From Rhodocyclales bacterium (GTDB lineage: Bacteria > Pseudomonadota > Gammaproteobacteria > Burkholderiales > Rhodocyclaceae), in the NCBI GenBank assembly GCA_026399435.1, contig JAPLQX010000019.1, forward strand, positions 154,557 to 218,556: 64,000 nt of DNA, given 5' to 3'. The notes beneath the pieces were generated by a model. It was given only the letters and a program-made list of their open reading frames with translations, searched no databases and was not told the origin of the DNA. Positions 37,314 to 45,803 of the stretch are shown here, one piece after another. The position numbers and the translations under genes were made by a program. Each line of letters opens with the position of its first letter. Position 1 is the first letter of the stretch.

Positions 37314-39125
37314 ATGAGTAAGCCTGACAAGCGCACGGTGCCCGAGGGGCCGACCCGCATGACGCCGTCCGAAGCCTTTGTCGAGACCATGGTCGCCAAT
37401 GGCGTGACCGACATGTTCGGCATCATGGGCTCGGCCTTCATGGATGCGATGGACATTTTTACCCCGGCCGGCATCCGCCTGATTCCGGTGGTGCATGAGC
37501 AGGGCGCCGGCCACATGGCCGACGGTTACTCGCGGGTGTCGGGCCGTCATGGAGTCTGCATCGGCCAGAACGGTCCCGGCGTCAGCAACTGCGTGACGGC
37601 GATTGCCGCCGCCTACTGGGCGCACAGCCCGGTGGTGATCGTGACGCCGGAGACCGGGACCATGGGCATGGGCCTCGGCGGCTTCCAGGAGGCCAACCAG
37701 CTGCCGATGTTCCAGGAATTCACCAAGTACCAGGGCCATGTGAACAATCCCAGGCGCATGGCCGAATTCACCGGCCGCTGCTTCGATCGCGCCATGAACG
37801 AAATGGGCCCGGCTCAACTCAACATTCCGCGCGACTATTTCTACGGCGACATCACGTGCGAGATCCCCAAACCTTCGCGCCTGGATCGCGGACCCGGCGG
37901 CGAGACGAGCCTCGATGAGGCGGCGGAATTGCTGGCGACGGCGAAGTTCCCGGTGATCATCTCCGGCGGCGGAGTGGTGATGGCCGACGGCGTCGAGGAA
38001 TGCAAGGCGCTGGCCGAGCGCCTGGGCGCGCCGGTGGTCAATAGTTACCTGCACAACGACTCCTTCCCGGCCAGTCACCCGCTGTGGTGCGGCCCGCTCG
38101 GCTATCAGGGTTCGAAGGCGGCGATGAAGCTGATGGCGCAGGCCGACGTGGTCGTCGCGCTCGGATCGCGCCTCGGGCCTTTCGGTACCCTGCCGCAGCA
38201 CGGCATGGACTACTGGCCGACCAAGGCCAGGATCATCCAGATCGACGCCGACCACAAGATGCTGGGGCTGGTGAAGAAGATTTCAGTCGGCATCTGCGGC
38301 GACGCCAAAGCCGCAGCGGTGGCGCTGACGCAGCGCCTGGCCGGGCGCACGCTGGCGTGCGACGCCAGCAAGGCCGAGCGCGCTGGCAAGATCAAGGCGG
38401 AGAAGGCAGCGTGGGAGAAGGAACTCGACGAATGGACCCACGAGCGCGATCCCTACAGCCTCGACATGATCGAGGAGAACGGCAAGGAAAAGGCCTTCAG
38501 CGGCGGCAGCTACCTGCATCCGCGCCAGGTCCTGCGCGAACTGGAGAAGGCGATGCCGCCCGATGTCATGGTGTCCACCGACATCGGCAACATCAACTCG
38601 GTGGCCAACAGTTACCTGCGCTTCGAGAAGCCGCGCAGCATGTTCGCGGCGATGAGCTTCGGCAACTGCGGTTATGCTTTTCCGACCATCATCGGCGCCA
38701 AGGTGGCGGCGCCGCATCGTCCTGCAGTGTCCTACGCCGGCGACGGCGCCTGGGGCATGAGCCTGATGGAGACCATGACCTGCGTGCGCCACAACATCCC
38801 GGTAACCGCCGTGGTGTTCCACAACCGCCAGTGGGGCGCGGAGAAGAAGAACCAGGTGGACTTCTACAATCGCCGCTTCGTCGCCGGAGAACTCGACAAC
38901 CAGAGCTTTGCCGGCATCGCCCGGGCGATGGGTGCCGAGGGCATCACGGTGGACAAGCTGGAAGATGTCGGACCGGCGCTGAAGAAGGCCATCGACATGC
39001 AAATGAATCAGGGCAAGACCTGCATCGTCGAGATCATGTGCACCCGTGAACTGGGCGATCCGTTCCGCCGCGATGCGCTGTCGAAGCCGGTAAGGTTTTT
39101 GGAGAAGTACAAGGATTACGTTTGA
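37314..39125 (+). CDS. xsc: sulfoacetaldehyde acetyltransferase
   Basis: MTPSEAFVETMVANGVTDMFGIMGSAFMDAMDIFTPAGIRLIPVVHEQGAGHMADGYSRVSGRHGVCIGQNGPGVSN, FHNRQWGAEKKNQVDFYNRRFVAGELDN; strong family resemblance to Xsc. Confidence 0.93.
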   Translation: MSKPDKRTVPEGPTRMTPSEAFVETMVANGVTDMFGIMGSAFMDAMDIFTPAGIRLIPVVHEQGAGHMADGYSRVSGRHGVCIGQNGPGVSNCVTAIAAAYWAHSPVVIVTPETGTMGMGLGGFQEANQLPMFQEFTKYQGHVNNPRRMAEFTGRCFDRAMNEMGPAQLNIPRDYFYGDITCEIPKPSRLDRGPGGETSLDEAAELLATAKFPVIISGGGVVMADGVEECKALAERLGAPVVNSYLHNDSFPASHPLWCGPLGYQGSKAAMKLMAQADVVVALGSRLGPFGTLPQHGMDYWPTKARIIQIDADHKMLGLVKKISVGICGDAKAAAVALTQRLAGRTLACDASKAERAGKIKAEKAAWEKELDEWTHERDPYSLDMIEENGKEKAFSGGSYLHPRQVLRELEKAMPPDVMVSTDIGNINSVANSYLRFEKPRSMFAAMSFGNCGYAFPTIIGAKVAAPHRPAVSYAGDGAWGMSLMETMTCVRHNIPVTAVVFHNRQWGAEKKNQVDFYNRRFVAGELDNQSFAGIARAMGAEGITVDKLEDVGPALKKAIDMQMNQGKTCIVEIMCTRELGDPFRRDALSKPVRFLEKYKDYV

Positions 39126-39150
39126 CGTAGAAGCACCGTTTCAGGCAAAC

Positions 39151-39182
39151 AAAAGCCCACACCAATCGGTGCGGGCTTTTTT
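39151..39182 (+). terminator. intrinsic terminator after xsc
   Basis: AAAAGCCCACACCAATCGGTGCGGGCTTTTTT hairpin plus T-tract. Confidence 0.85.
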
Positions 39183-39415
39183 GTCTGCGGCGCAAGCCTG
39201 GTCCGAGAATCTCGGGACAGGTCAGCCTGACCGAACCGCAAGAAAACTGATCACATTTTTCCCGTCGCAGCGACTTCGTCTAGTCCATCTAGTGATGGAC
39301 AAGCGTTGCCCGCGGTGATTAAACTCCAAACCAGCGCAATTTGCGGGTACAGTCGCCAACGCGAGACGCGACATTTGCGCAGATATTTCTATTGGCAAAC
39401 CCAAGGAGAGAAACC

Positions 39416-40363
39416 ATGAAGACCTGGAGTAAATGCATTATTGGTGCATTGGCAAGTCTGGGAATAATGTCAGCCGCCCAGGCTGGGCCCTACGTCCCCG
39501 GCAATCCGACAACACTGAATTTGCTTCCCTCTGATTTCAAGCTTTGCGCGGAAGGCGGCAAGATATGCAAAGTGGCGAATGCCACCGCCATGACGTATGT
39601 GCTTTACGGCAAGGGCACGAGGTTCAATACGGCGCAAGGCACGGGTAACTTTACCTGTCTGCCCAAAGGCTGGGTAAAGACCCCGTCAGCTGCCACACCT
39701 CAGGATTTGGGAGTTGACGACCCGATCCCTGGCGGCGCCAAGGATTGCTATGTGCAGGTTGCTGCTGGCACGCCGCAAACCCAAACGCCCCCAGCCCCAA
39801 CTCCTCCACCCCAAACTCCTCCACCCCAAACGACGTCGGCGCAGCCCGTAGCTCCCGCCGGCAACGCGGGAGTGCCGATCCCAAGTGGCGCGGTGCTGTG
39901 TGCGGCTGACGGCAAGGTGTGCAATGCCGTCGGTAACTGGACTGGTGTGTATGGGGCTACCGGCAAGTTCGTGGCGATATCCGGAAGCGGGCCGTTTACA
40001 TGTCTTCCGAAGGGCTTCGTGAAATATCCTTCGGCGACGACACCCAAAGATACCGGTGTGGACGATCCGGCTTCGGGCGTTGTGAAATCCTGCCATATCG
40101 TCGGCACAATTGCGCCGGCAGCCGCCACGACCACCACAGCTCCTGTCAAACCGGCTAGTTCGCCGACATGCGAGACCGCATGGGATGCAAAGGGTATTAA
40201 GCCGAACGCCAATTGCATTTACAAGAATGCAAGCGGAAAGGAATTCGGAAATGTGTGTGTATCCGAGGCCGCCTGCAGTTGCCAGTGCGCCGCCAATAAG
40301 TCGAAGACCTGTTTGTACCAGGGCAAGCTGCTTCGCGAACCTGCATGCAGGCCAGGCTCATAA
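39416..40363 (+). CDS. secreted hypothetical protein with two tandem Cys-containing repeats and Pro/Thr linker
   Basis: Signal peptide ending AAQA; modules LCAEGGKICK...FTCLPKGWVKTPSAATPQDLGVDDPIPGGAKDCYV and LCAADGKVCN...FTCLPKGFVKYPSATTPKDTGVDDPASGVVKSCHI. Confidence 0.8.
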   Translation: MKTWSKCIIGALASLGIMSAAQAGPYVPGNPTTLNLLPSDFKLCAEGGKICKVANATAMTYVLYGKGTRFNTAQGTGNFTCLPKGWVKTPSAATPQDLGVDDPIPGGAKDCYVQVAAGTPQTQTPPAPTPPPQTPPPQTTSAQPVAPAGNAGVPIPSGAVLCAADGKVCNAVGNWTGVYGATGKFVAISGSGPFTCLPKGFVKYPSATTPKDTGVDDPASGVVKSCHIVGTIAPAAATTTTAPVKPASSPTCETAWDAKGIKPNANCIYKNASGKEFGNVCVSEAACSCQCAANKSKTCLYQGKLLREPACRPGS

Positions 40364-40452
40364 CGATCCCCGCCAGGCCGCGCATGTCATCGCGCGGCCC
40401 AGGCTTCCTGCATGGGCATGAGCATAGTTTGGAAAGCTGAAATAGCCCATTC

Positions 40453-40485
40453 AAGAAAACGGCCCCTGTGGGCCGTTTTCTTTTT
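40453..40485 (+). terminator. intrinsic terminator
   Basis: AAGAAAACGGCCCCTGTGGGCCGTTTTCTTTTT hairpin. Confidence 0.85.
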
Positions 40486-40535
40486 CACTGTGGATCTTCC
40501 CGTGTCGGCCGAATGAGGAGGCCCAAGGCCGATAT

Positions 40536-40643
40536 GGCGGCGACTACCTGCACCCGCGGCAGGTGCTGCGCGAGCTGGAAAAGGCCATGCCGCCCGACGT
40601 CATGGTGTCCACCGACATCGGCAACATCAACTCGGTGGCCAAC
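40536..40643 (+). pseudogene. 108-bp internal fragment of an xsc homologue
   Basis: About 9 mismatches to xsc 38502-38609; encodes GGDYLHPRQVLRELEKAMPPDVMVSTDIGNINSVAN. Confidence 0.9.
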
Positions 40644-40672
40644 CGGATCAAAGGGGTCCGGATCAAAGGGGT
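40643..40672 (+). repeat. tandem duplication of 15-mer CCGGATCAAAGGGGT
   Basis: Exact copies at 40643-40657 and 40658-40672, followed by CAGAGTCATTTGGCA. Confidence 0.85.
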
Positions 40673-40835
40673 CAGAGTCATTTGGCATTTAGATCTCTCC
40701 AGCATACGGCGTTCCGTACCCCTCTCCTGCACACCGCTCCCGGAACAGCGATTCTCTAGGTCGCGCAGCACGTAAGTCAATCAAGACGGGAATGTTTCGG
40801 ACGTCTTTGGGAGATTTGGTCAGTGCCTCTGGAAA

Positions 40836-40857
40836 GTCGGTGCTGGCGGTACGGCGG
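40836..40857 (+). repeat. dispersed short repeat, copy d
   Basis: GTCGGTGCTGGCGGTACGGCGG abutting hipA stop codon. Confidence 0.65.
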
Positions 40858-40858
40858 T

Positions 40859-42193
40859 TCATTGCATGCTCTTCAGCCTGGTGCAGTGCCTTCTCATCCC
40901 CTCGAAAACCTCCTCCGCTAAATCCGCCGGAAAGCCATCCGGCAGCTGCCGGCCTGCGCTTGCAATCGCGCCCTCCGTGGCCTCGATGACTTCCGCTATC
41001 GCTTGCTCCGCCGCGCGGGCACCCAGGCCAACCTGTTGCGCCTGGGCGATCCAGTGGCGGCGCTGGATTTTATCGATCAGGTAGTAATGGGTCGTTCCGC
41101 GCACCGCCATGGCGAGCCTTGCCTTGCGCGCCGAAATTTGATTCTTCCCCGTGCCGATCACCGGATGGGCGGACAGCACGTCGTAGATCGGCGTGGCACG
41201 ATAACGGCCGCCGGGCAGGTGGGCGATGCTGAAGTTCTTGCCATGGCCATCGGTGGCGGCAAGCACCCAGAAGATGATCTGGGTCTTGAAGAAGTTCTTC
41301 CGATCACTATCGGCATGGTCCGATCCCAGCAGCAGGGCCGTGATCCGGGCGATGCCGGGTCCGCCGTCGGACTGGTATTTTCGTAGCGGTGAGGTACCGG
41401 TCGCCTGGCACATGTCCTCCTGGGGAAGGCGGATGATCCAGCTGCCGTCCGTCGACCGCGTGCGGTCGAAGCGTTCGACGACGAGTGCTTTCTGATCCTC
41501 GAAATGCGCGATCTCACAGCCGGCGATGGGAATTTCGTAGGCATCCATGATTTTCGAGCACAGCCATTCGTTTTCGACCGAGGTGCGCATGTCGGCCTGC
41601 ATATGGCCGACCAGGCCCAGGGGCAGCTTGAAGATGTGCGTGGTCGGGGTGCTGCCTTGGGGCAGGAGCCAGCGGCCCCGATGGCGCAGCAAGGCGGTCT
41701 TTTCCTGGGCGCCGGCGATGGAAAGCCGCAGGTCCTCGTCGTGGCCGTGTTGGCCCAGTGCACCGGTCGACGTGGTGTTGCGCAGCCGCTGCGCGATCTG
41801 CGCCGTGTTCAAGGCCTTGCCGCGGATTTCATACACATCGGATGGCGTCTCGCCGTCGGGGAGCAGTTGAATTGCGCCGACACAATCCCGGCCCAGCTTC
41901 GCCAGCAGGTTGAATGCATCGGTGCCGGCGGCCTGGTGACGCTGGGCCAGGCGGTGGCGGATGGCGTCGTTGTCGGGCAGGAGATTGTCGAAATAGTCGG
42001 TGACGATCTGCCCTTGGTAGGGCGCGTTGCCGGGCAGGAAGGGCAGCGAAAGCGATATGGGGCGGGCCTGCTCATCTACCAGCCATTCGTCGAAGTAGCC
42101 GAAGCGCTCGCCTTGCCGGGTGGTTTCCCAGAAGCCGACGGGGATGCCGTTCATCCAGACGTTCAGGCGCTGTGTTTTCGAGCGGCGCCCCAT
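40859..42193 (-). CDS. hipA: HipA family serine/threonine kinase toxin
   Basis: HipA N-terminal domain (WMNGIPVGFWET...LSLPFLPGN), SIAGAQEKTALL, VVERFDR, LAATDGHGKNFSIA, IYDVLSA. Confidence 0.92.
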   Translation of the reverse strand: MGRRSKTQRLNVWMNGIPVGFWETTRQGERFGYFDEWLVDEQARPISLSLPFLPGNAPYQGQIVTDYFDNLLPDNDAIRHRLAQRHQAAGTDAFNLLAKLGRDCVGAIQLLPDGETPSDVYEIRGKALNTAQIAQRLRNTTSTGALGQHGHDEDLRLSIAGAQEKTALLRHRGRWLLPQGSTPTTHIFKLPLGLVGHMQADMRTSVENEWLCSKIMDAYEIPIAGCEIAHFEDQKALVVERFDRTRSTDGSWIIRLPQEDMCQATGTSPLRKYQSDGGPGIARITALLLGSDHADSDRKNFFKTQIIFWVLAATDGHGKNFSIAHLPGGRYRATPIYDVLSAHPVIGTGKNQISARKARLAMAVRGTTHYYLIDKIQRRHWIAQAQQVGLGARAAEQAIAEVIEATEGAIASAGRQLPDGFPADLAEEVFEGMRRHCTRLKSMQ

Positions 42194-42195
42194 GA

Positions 42196-42549
42196 TTACC
42201 AGGCTTCCTTCTTCCGCGCGCCGGCGACGATGCGCGCCGGCTTCCTGGCGGCCGGGGCCGTGTCTTTCACCTTGTGTTTCACCGTTCCTGCCGCAGGGGC
42301 GGCCCTGGCTATCGCCATGCTTGCGGTTTTGGCAGCCGCCTGGTCCAGTGAGATTTCGACATCCAGCAGGCGCAGCACCGTGAATAGCCTTTCCAGCGTG
42401 GCCGTCGCCGGATTGGCCTCGAACCATGCATAGCTTTGCTGGGTGATGCCCAGCCTTTCGGCCATGGCGGCCTGGGTCAGCCCCCGTTGCTTGCGAAACC
42501 CCTTGATGACCAGCGGGAGCTGGCCGAGCGTCTTGATGGGATAGTTCAT
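42196..42549 (-). CDS. hipB: HipB-like XRE family antitoxin
   Basis: GQLPLVIKGFRKQRGLTQAAMAERLGITQQSYAWFEANPATATLERLFTVLRLLDVEISL; 2-bp gap to hipA; MNYPIK start at 42549. Confidence 0.88.
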   Translation of the reverse strand: MNYPIKTLGQLPLVIKGFRKQRGLTQAAMAERLGITQQSYAWFEANPATATLERLFTVLRLLDVEISLDQAAAKTASMAIARAAPAAGTVKHKVKDTAPAARKPARIVAGARKKEAW

Positions 42550-42591
42550 TCCTGCCTCCGTTCCCGATCCTGTCGCGATACAAAGCAAAGG

Positions 42592-42664
42592 CTGTAAATG
42601 GCATTAACAGCCCGACGTGTGTATATTACATTTACAGAGCAGCATCTGTAAAGGCAATTCACAG
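42592..42664. promoter_or_regulatory. two 19-bp palindromic operators upstream of hipBA
   Basis: CTGTAAATGGCATTAACAG (42592-42610) and CTGTAAAGGCAATTCACAG (42646-42664) with an intervening TTTACAG half-site. Confidence 0.6.
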
Positions 42665-42755
42665 TCCCCGCTTTGAGCTTTCGCTCGGCGGTTTCAAGTC
42701 CGAAGTGCAACGAGTTGCTAGCTGATCAGCGATTCTCCGGGCGCCGCGCACAAGA

Positions 42756-42777
42756 GTCGGCGCTGGCGACACGGCGG
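42756..42777 (+). repeat. dispersed short repeat, copy e
   Basis: GTCGGCGCTGGCGACACGGCGG. Confidence 0.7.
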
Positions 42778-42805
42778 CATGCGCCGCCGGCTGGCCTTGC
42801 CGCGA

Positions 42806-43660
42806 TCAGTCCTTCGGCGGCGACAGTATCTGCGCCATCGCATCGGCCGCCTCGCGCAATTCGGGAACGCAGGTCAGCAGTTCGTCCAGCGAGCGGCGCG
42901 GCGTCGGCGCGTGGCAGGCGACGGCCGCCACCAGCTTGTCGTCGTTGCCGCGTACCGGTACCGCGACGGCGACCATGCCATGCACGAATTCCTCGTTGTC
43001 TATGCCCACCCCGCGCCGGGCGATCCGCTCCAGTTCCGCTTCGAGCTCGCGGCGGTCGGTGATCGTGCGCGGCGAATGCCGGGTCAATTGCAACTGATCG
43101 AGGATGCTGCGCCGCTCCAGCAGCGGCATAGCCGCGAGAAACAGCTTGCCGCTGGCCGTGCAGTGCATCGGCACCCAGGTGCCGGGTTCCAGATGCGCGC
43201 GCAGGGGTGCCGTAGTCTCTATGCGCTCCAGATAGAGCACACGCCCGCCATCGGGTACGGTCAGGTTGCAGGTCTCGCCCAGCGAGCGGACCAGATTCCT
43301 CAGCACGGCCCGGCACTCGCGCCGGATGTTGGAGCCGCGCAGCACCCGGAGGGCGAGGGTCGTCGACCGGGTGCCGGGGACATAGCCGCGCTCGGCCGGC
43401 ATGTATAGCAGATAGCCGCGCATCTCCATCGACCGCAGCAGGCGCATCAGGGTGCTTTTCGGCACCCGCATCATGTGGGCCAACTGAGCCAGGGTCAGCG
43501 GCTGGGATGATTCGCTGAGGATTTCGAGTATGGTCAGCGGTCGCAGGCGCCTGATGTCCTCGCTCGAATCCGCATCATGGGCTGTCTGCTCTTCATTCGC
43601 CCCGGGCTCGACCCAGGCCGCAGTGTGGTATTGACCCGTCTGGGCCTGTTTTTGTTTGAT
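42806..43660 (-). CDS. IclR family transcriptional regulator, start codon non-canonical or mutated
   Basis: Reading frame open upstream of listed TTG start (43483): IRRLRPLTILEILSESSQPLTLAQLAHMMRVPKSTLMRLLRSMEMRGYLL; ATC at 43660 preceded by AGGAG with 7-nt spacing. Confidence 0.75.
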   Translation of the reverse strand: MKQKQAQTGQYHTAAWVEPGANEEQTAHDADSSEDIRRLRPLTILEILSESSQPLTLAQLAHMMRVPKSTLMRLLRSMEMRGYLLYMPAERGYVPGTRSTTLALRVLRGSNIRRECRAVLRNLVRSLGETCNLTVPDGGRVLYLERIETTAPLRAHLEPGTWVPMHCTASGKLFLAAMPLLERRSILDQLQLTRHSPRTITDRRELEAELERIARRGVGIDNEEFVHGMVAVAVPVRGNDDKLVAAVACHAPTPRRSLDELLTCVPELREAADAMAQILSPPKD

Positions 43661-43786
43661 GTTCCCGCTCCTCTGCAGATTCTTTCGGGGCGACCGGTCT
43701 GCGCCGGTCGATGGTCAGGTAGGTCGAAGCATATTCCAGATTGCTGCTCGAACTTGCCCATTGAATCCGGCGGCCGGTGTTCCAGG

Positions 43787-44455
43787 TTAGGCTCTGCGGA
43801 TCAGGTGGTTTTCCAGTCGAACGACGCCAACGGTGGCCTCGGCCGCGGCACGTGCCGCCTCGATCTGCAATTCGGAGTCGACCACCCCCCAAAGCTCCAC
43901 TGCGCCGTCGGTGACCGTGACGTTGACCAGATGCATCGGAAGCTCGGCTTCATTCAGCGCCTTCAGCAGCAAGGTGCGCAGCGCCGAGTCTTCGACGCGG
44001 ACACCGGTCGGCTTTTGCCAGGTCGCCACGCCGCGCAGCAGGTTGGCACGGCTGACGATGCCGACCAATTTGCCGTTCTCGATCACCGGCACGCGCTTGA
44101 TGTGATACTTCTCGAGCATGGCGGCGATTTCGGTAAGCGGAGTGTCGGGCGCGACGGTAATCACGTCCCTGGTCATCACATCCCGTGCACGTCGGCCGAC
44201 TTCCCGCAAATAGCGTTCCGACGGCTCTTGGGGCGTGGCGAGCAGGCGCAGCCACCATGACGGGCGGCGGCGTGTTTCCGCTTCGGCGCGGTGCAGGAGA
44301 TCCCCTTCGCTGACGATGCCAATCAAATTGCCATCCTCGGCGATCACGGGAACTGCGCTGATATGGGCGTCGAGCAGGGTTCGGGCGATCTCCCCCACAT
44401 CCGTATCGGGTGTCACGGTGAGGATCGCCGTTGTCATGACGTCTTTGGCTAGCAT
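43787..44455 (-). CDS. CBS-pair domain protein with C-terminal BON domain
   Basis: MLAKDVMTTAILTVTPDTDVGEIARTLLDAHISAVPVIAEDGNLIGIVSEGDLLHR, second CBS, BON-like VNVTVTDGAVELWGVVDSELQIEAARAAAEATVGVVRLENHL. Confidence 0.9.
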   Translation of the reverse strand: MLAKDVMTTAILTVTPDTDVGEIARTLLDAHISAVPVIAEDGNLIGIVSEGDLLHRAEAETRRRPSWWLRLLATPQEPSERYLREVGRRARDVMTRDVITVAPDTPLTEIAAMLEKYHIKRVPVIENGKLVGIVSRANLLRGVATWQKPTGVRVEDSALRTLLLKALNEAELPMHLVNVTVTDGAVELWGVVDSELQIEAARAAAEATVGVVRLENHLIRRA

Positions 44456-44492
44456 GATGGATTCTCTCCAGTTTTCGGTGGCATGGTGCCGT

Positions 44493-45803
44493 TCAATTGT
44501 GGGTGACCATCCAGGTCGCCAATTGCGGGAACATCATTACCAGGCCGACCCCGACGAGTTGCAGGATCATGAACTGGAACATGCCGGCGTAGATATCCTT
44601 GAGTTCCCATTGCGGCACCACGCCCTTCAGGAAATAGGCGGACAGGGCCACCGGCGGTGATAGCCATGCGGTCTGTAGCGTCATCGCGACCAGGGTGCAG
44701 AACCAGATCAGGTCGATGTTCAGCGCCTGGACGATAGGCAGCACGATCGGCACCACGATGAGCACGATGGGTACCCATTCGAGAGGCCAGCCAAGGACGA
44801 AGATCAGTCCCAGGATCACGATCAGCATCAGCGTCGGCGGCAAGGCCAGGCTGGTCAGCAAGCCGGCAAGATACTCGGCGCTGCCCAGGCGGGAGAACAC
44901 GGCGCCGAACAGATTCGATGCGGTCACCAGCATCAGGATCATGCTCGATACCTCGAGCGTCTGGAAGGCCGAGCGGCGAATCTTCGCCATGGTCATGCGC
45001 CGGCTCAGCAGCGTCAGGATGAACACGGCGGCGCAACCCACCGCGCCGGCATCGGTGGGTGTGGCGATGCCCATCAGGATCACGCCCAGCGTGGCGATGA
45101 TCACCACGATCACCGGGACGACGCCGATCACCAGGTCCTTCACCACCGCCATCATGGAGGTCGCGCGCATTTCCGGTGGCAGCTCGGGGCCGAGCGCCGG
45201 ATTCAGCCAGCAACGCACCAGGCACCAGACGGTGAAGATGGTGGAAAGCAGCAAACCCGGGAGCACCGCCGCGGCGAACAGGTCGGTCGCCGGCACCCCC
45301 ACCACAGGCCCCATGACGATCAGCATTACCGAGGGCGGGATCAGGATGCCCAGCGTGCCGCCGGCGGCGATCGCCCCGGCACTCATCTTGGTGTCGTAGC
45401 CGCTCTTGATCATCGCCGGCCCGGCCATGACGCCGAGCAGGGTCACCGAGGAACCGACAATGCCGGTGGCCGCCGCAAAGATCGTCGCGGTGATCAGCAC
45501 TGCCAGGTAGAGGGAGCCGCGGAGGCCGGCCAGCAATTGCTGGATGCCGGTAAACATGCGCTCCATCAGGCCCGACTGTTCGAGCAGAAAACCCATGAAC
45601 AGGAAGAAGGGAATCGAGGCCAGCACGGTGTCCTTCATCACCGAGAAGGTCTGCAGCACCGCGAGATCGAACACCATCGGCCCGTACGCGACGAAGCCGG
45701 TGCCGAGCGCCACGGCGCCCAGCGTGAAGGCGATCGGGAAGCCGATGAAAATGATGCCGAACAGGGCCACCAGGGCAAGCAGCCCGAAAAGTTCGTTGCT
45801 CAT
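44493..45803 (-). CDS. TRAP transporter large permease (DctM family)
   Basis: MSNELFGLLALVALFGIIFIGFPIAFTLGAVALG, GGTLGILIPPSVMLIVMGPVVGVPATDLFAAAVLPGLLL. Confidence 0.93.
   Translation of the reverse strand: MSNELFGLLALVALFGIIFIGFPIAFTLGAVALGTGFVAYGPMVFDLAVLQTFSVMKDTVLASIPFFLFMGFLLEQSGLMERMFTGIQQLLAGLRGSLYLAVLITATIFAAATGIVGSSVTLLGVMAGPAMIKSGYDTKMSAGAIAAGGTLGILIPPSVMLIVMGPVVGVPATDLFAAAVLPGLLLSTIFTVWCLVRCWLNPALGPELPPEMRATSMMAVVKDLVIGVVPVIVVIIATLGVILMGIATPTDAGAVGCAAVFILTLLSRRMTMAKIRRSAFQTLEVSSMILMLVTASNLFGAVFSRLGSAEYLAGLLTSLALPPTLMLIVILGLIFVLGWPLEWVPIVLIVVPIVLPIVQALNIDLIWFCTLVAMTLQTAWLSPPVALSAYFLKGVVPQWELKDIYAGMFQFMILQLVGVGLVMMFPQLATWMVTHN

Noticed and set aside
40563-40775. 70-aa ORF as a real gene
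   Set aside because: Consists of the xsc fragment reading into tandem repeat sequence; interpreted as remnant.
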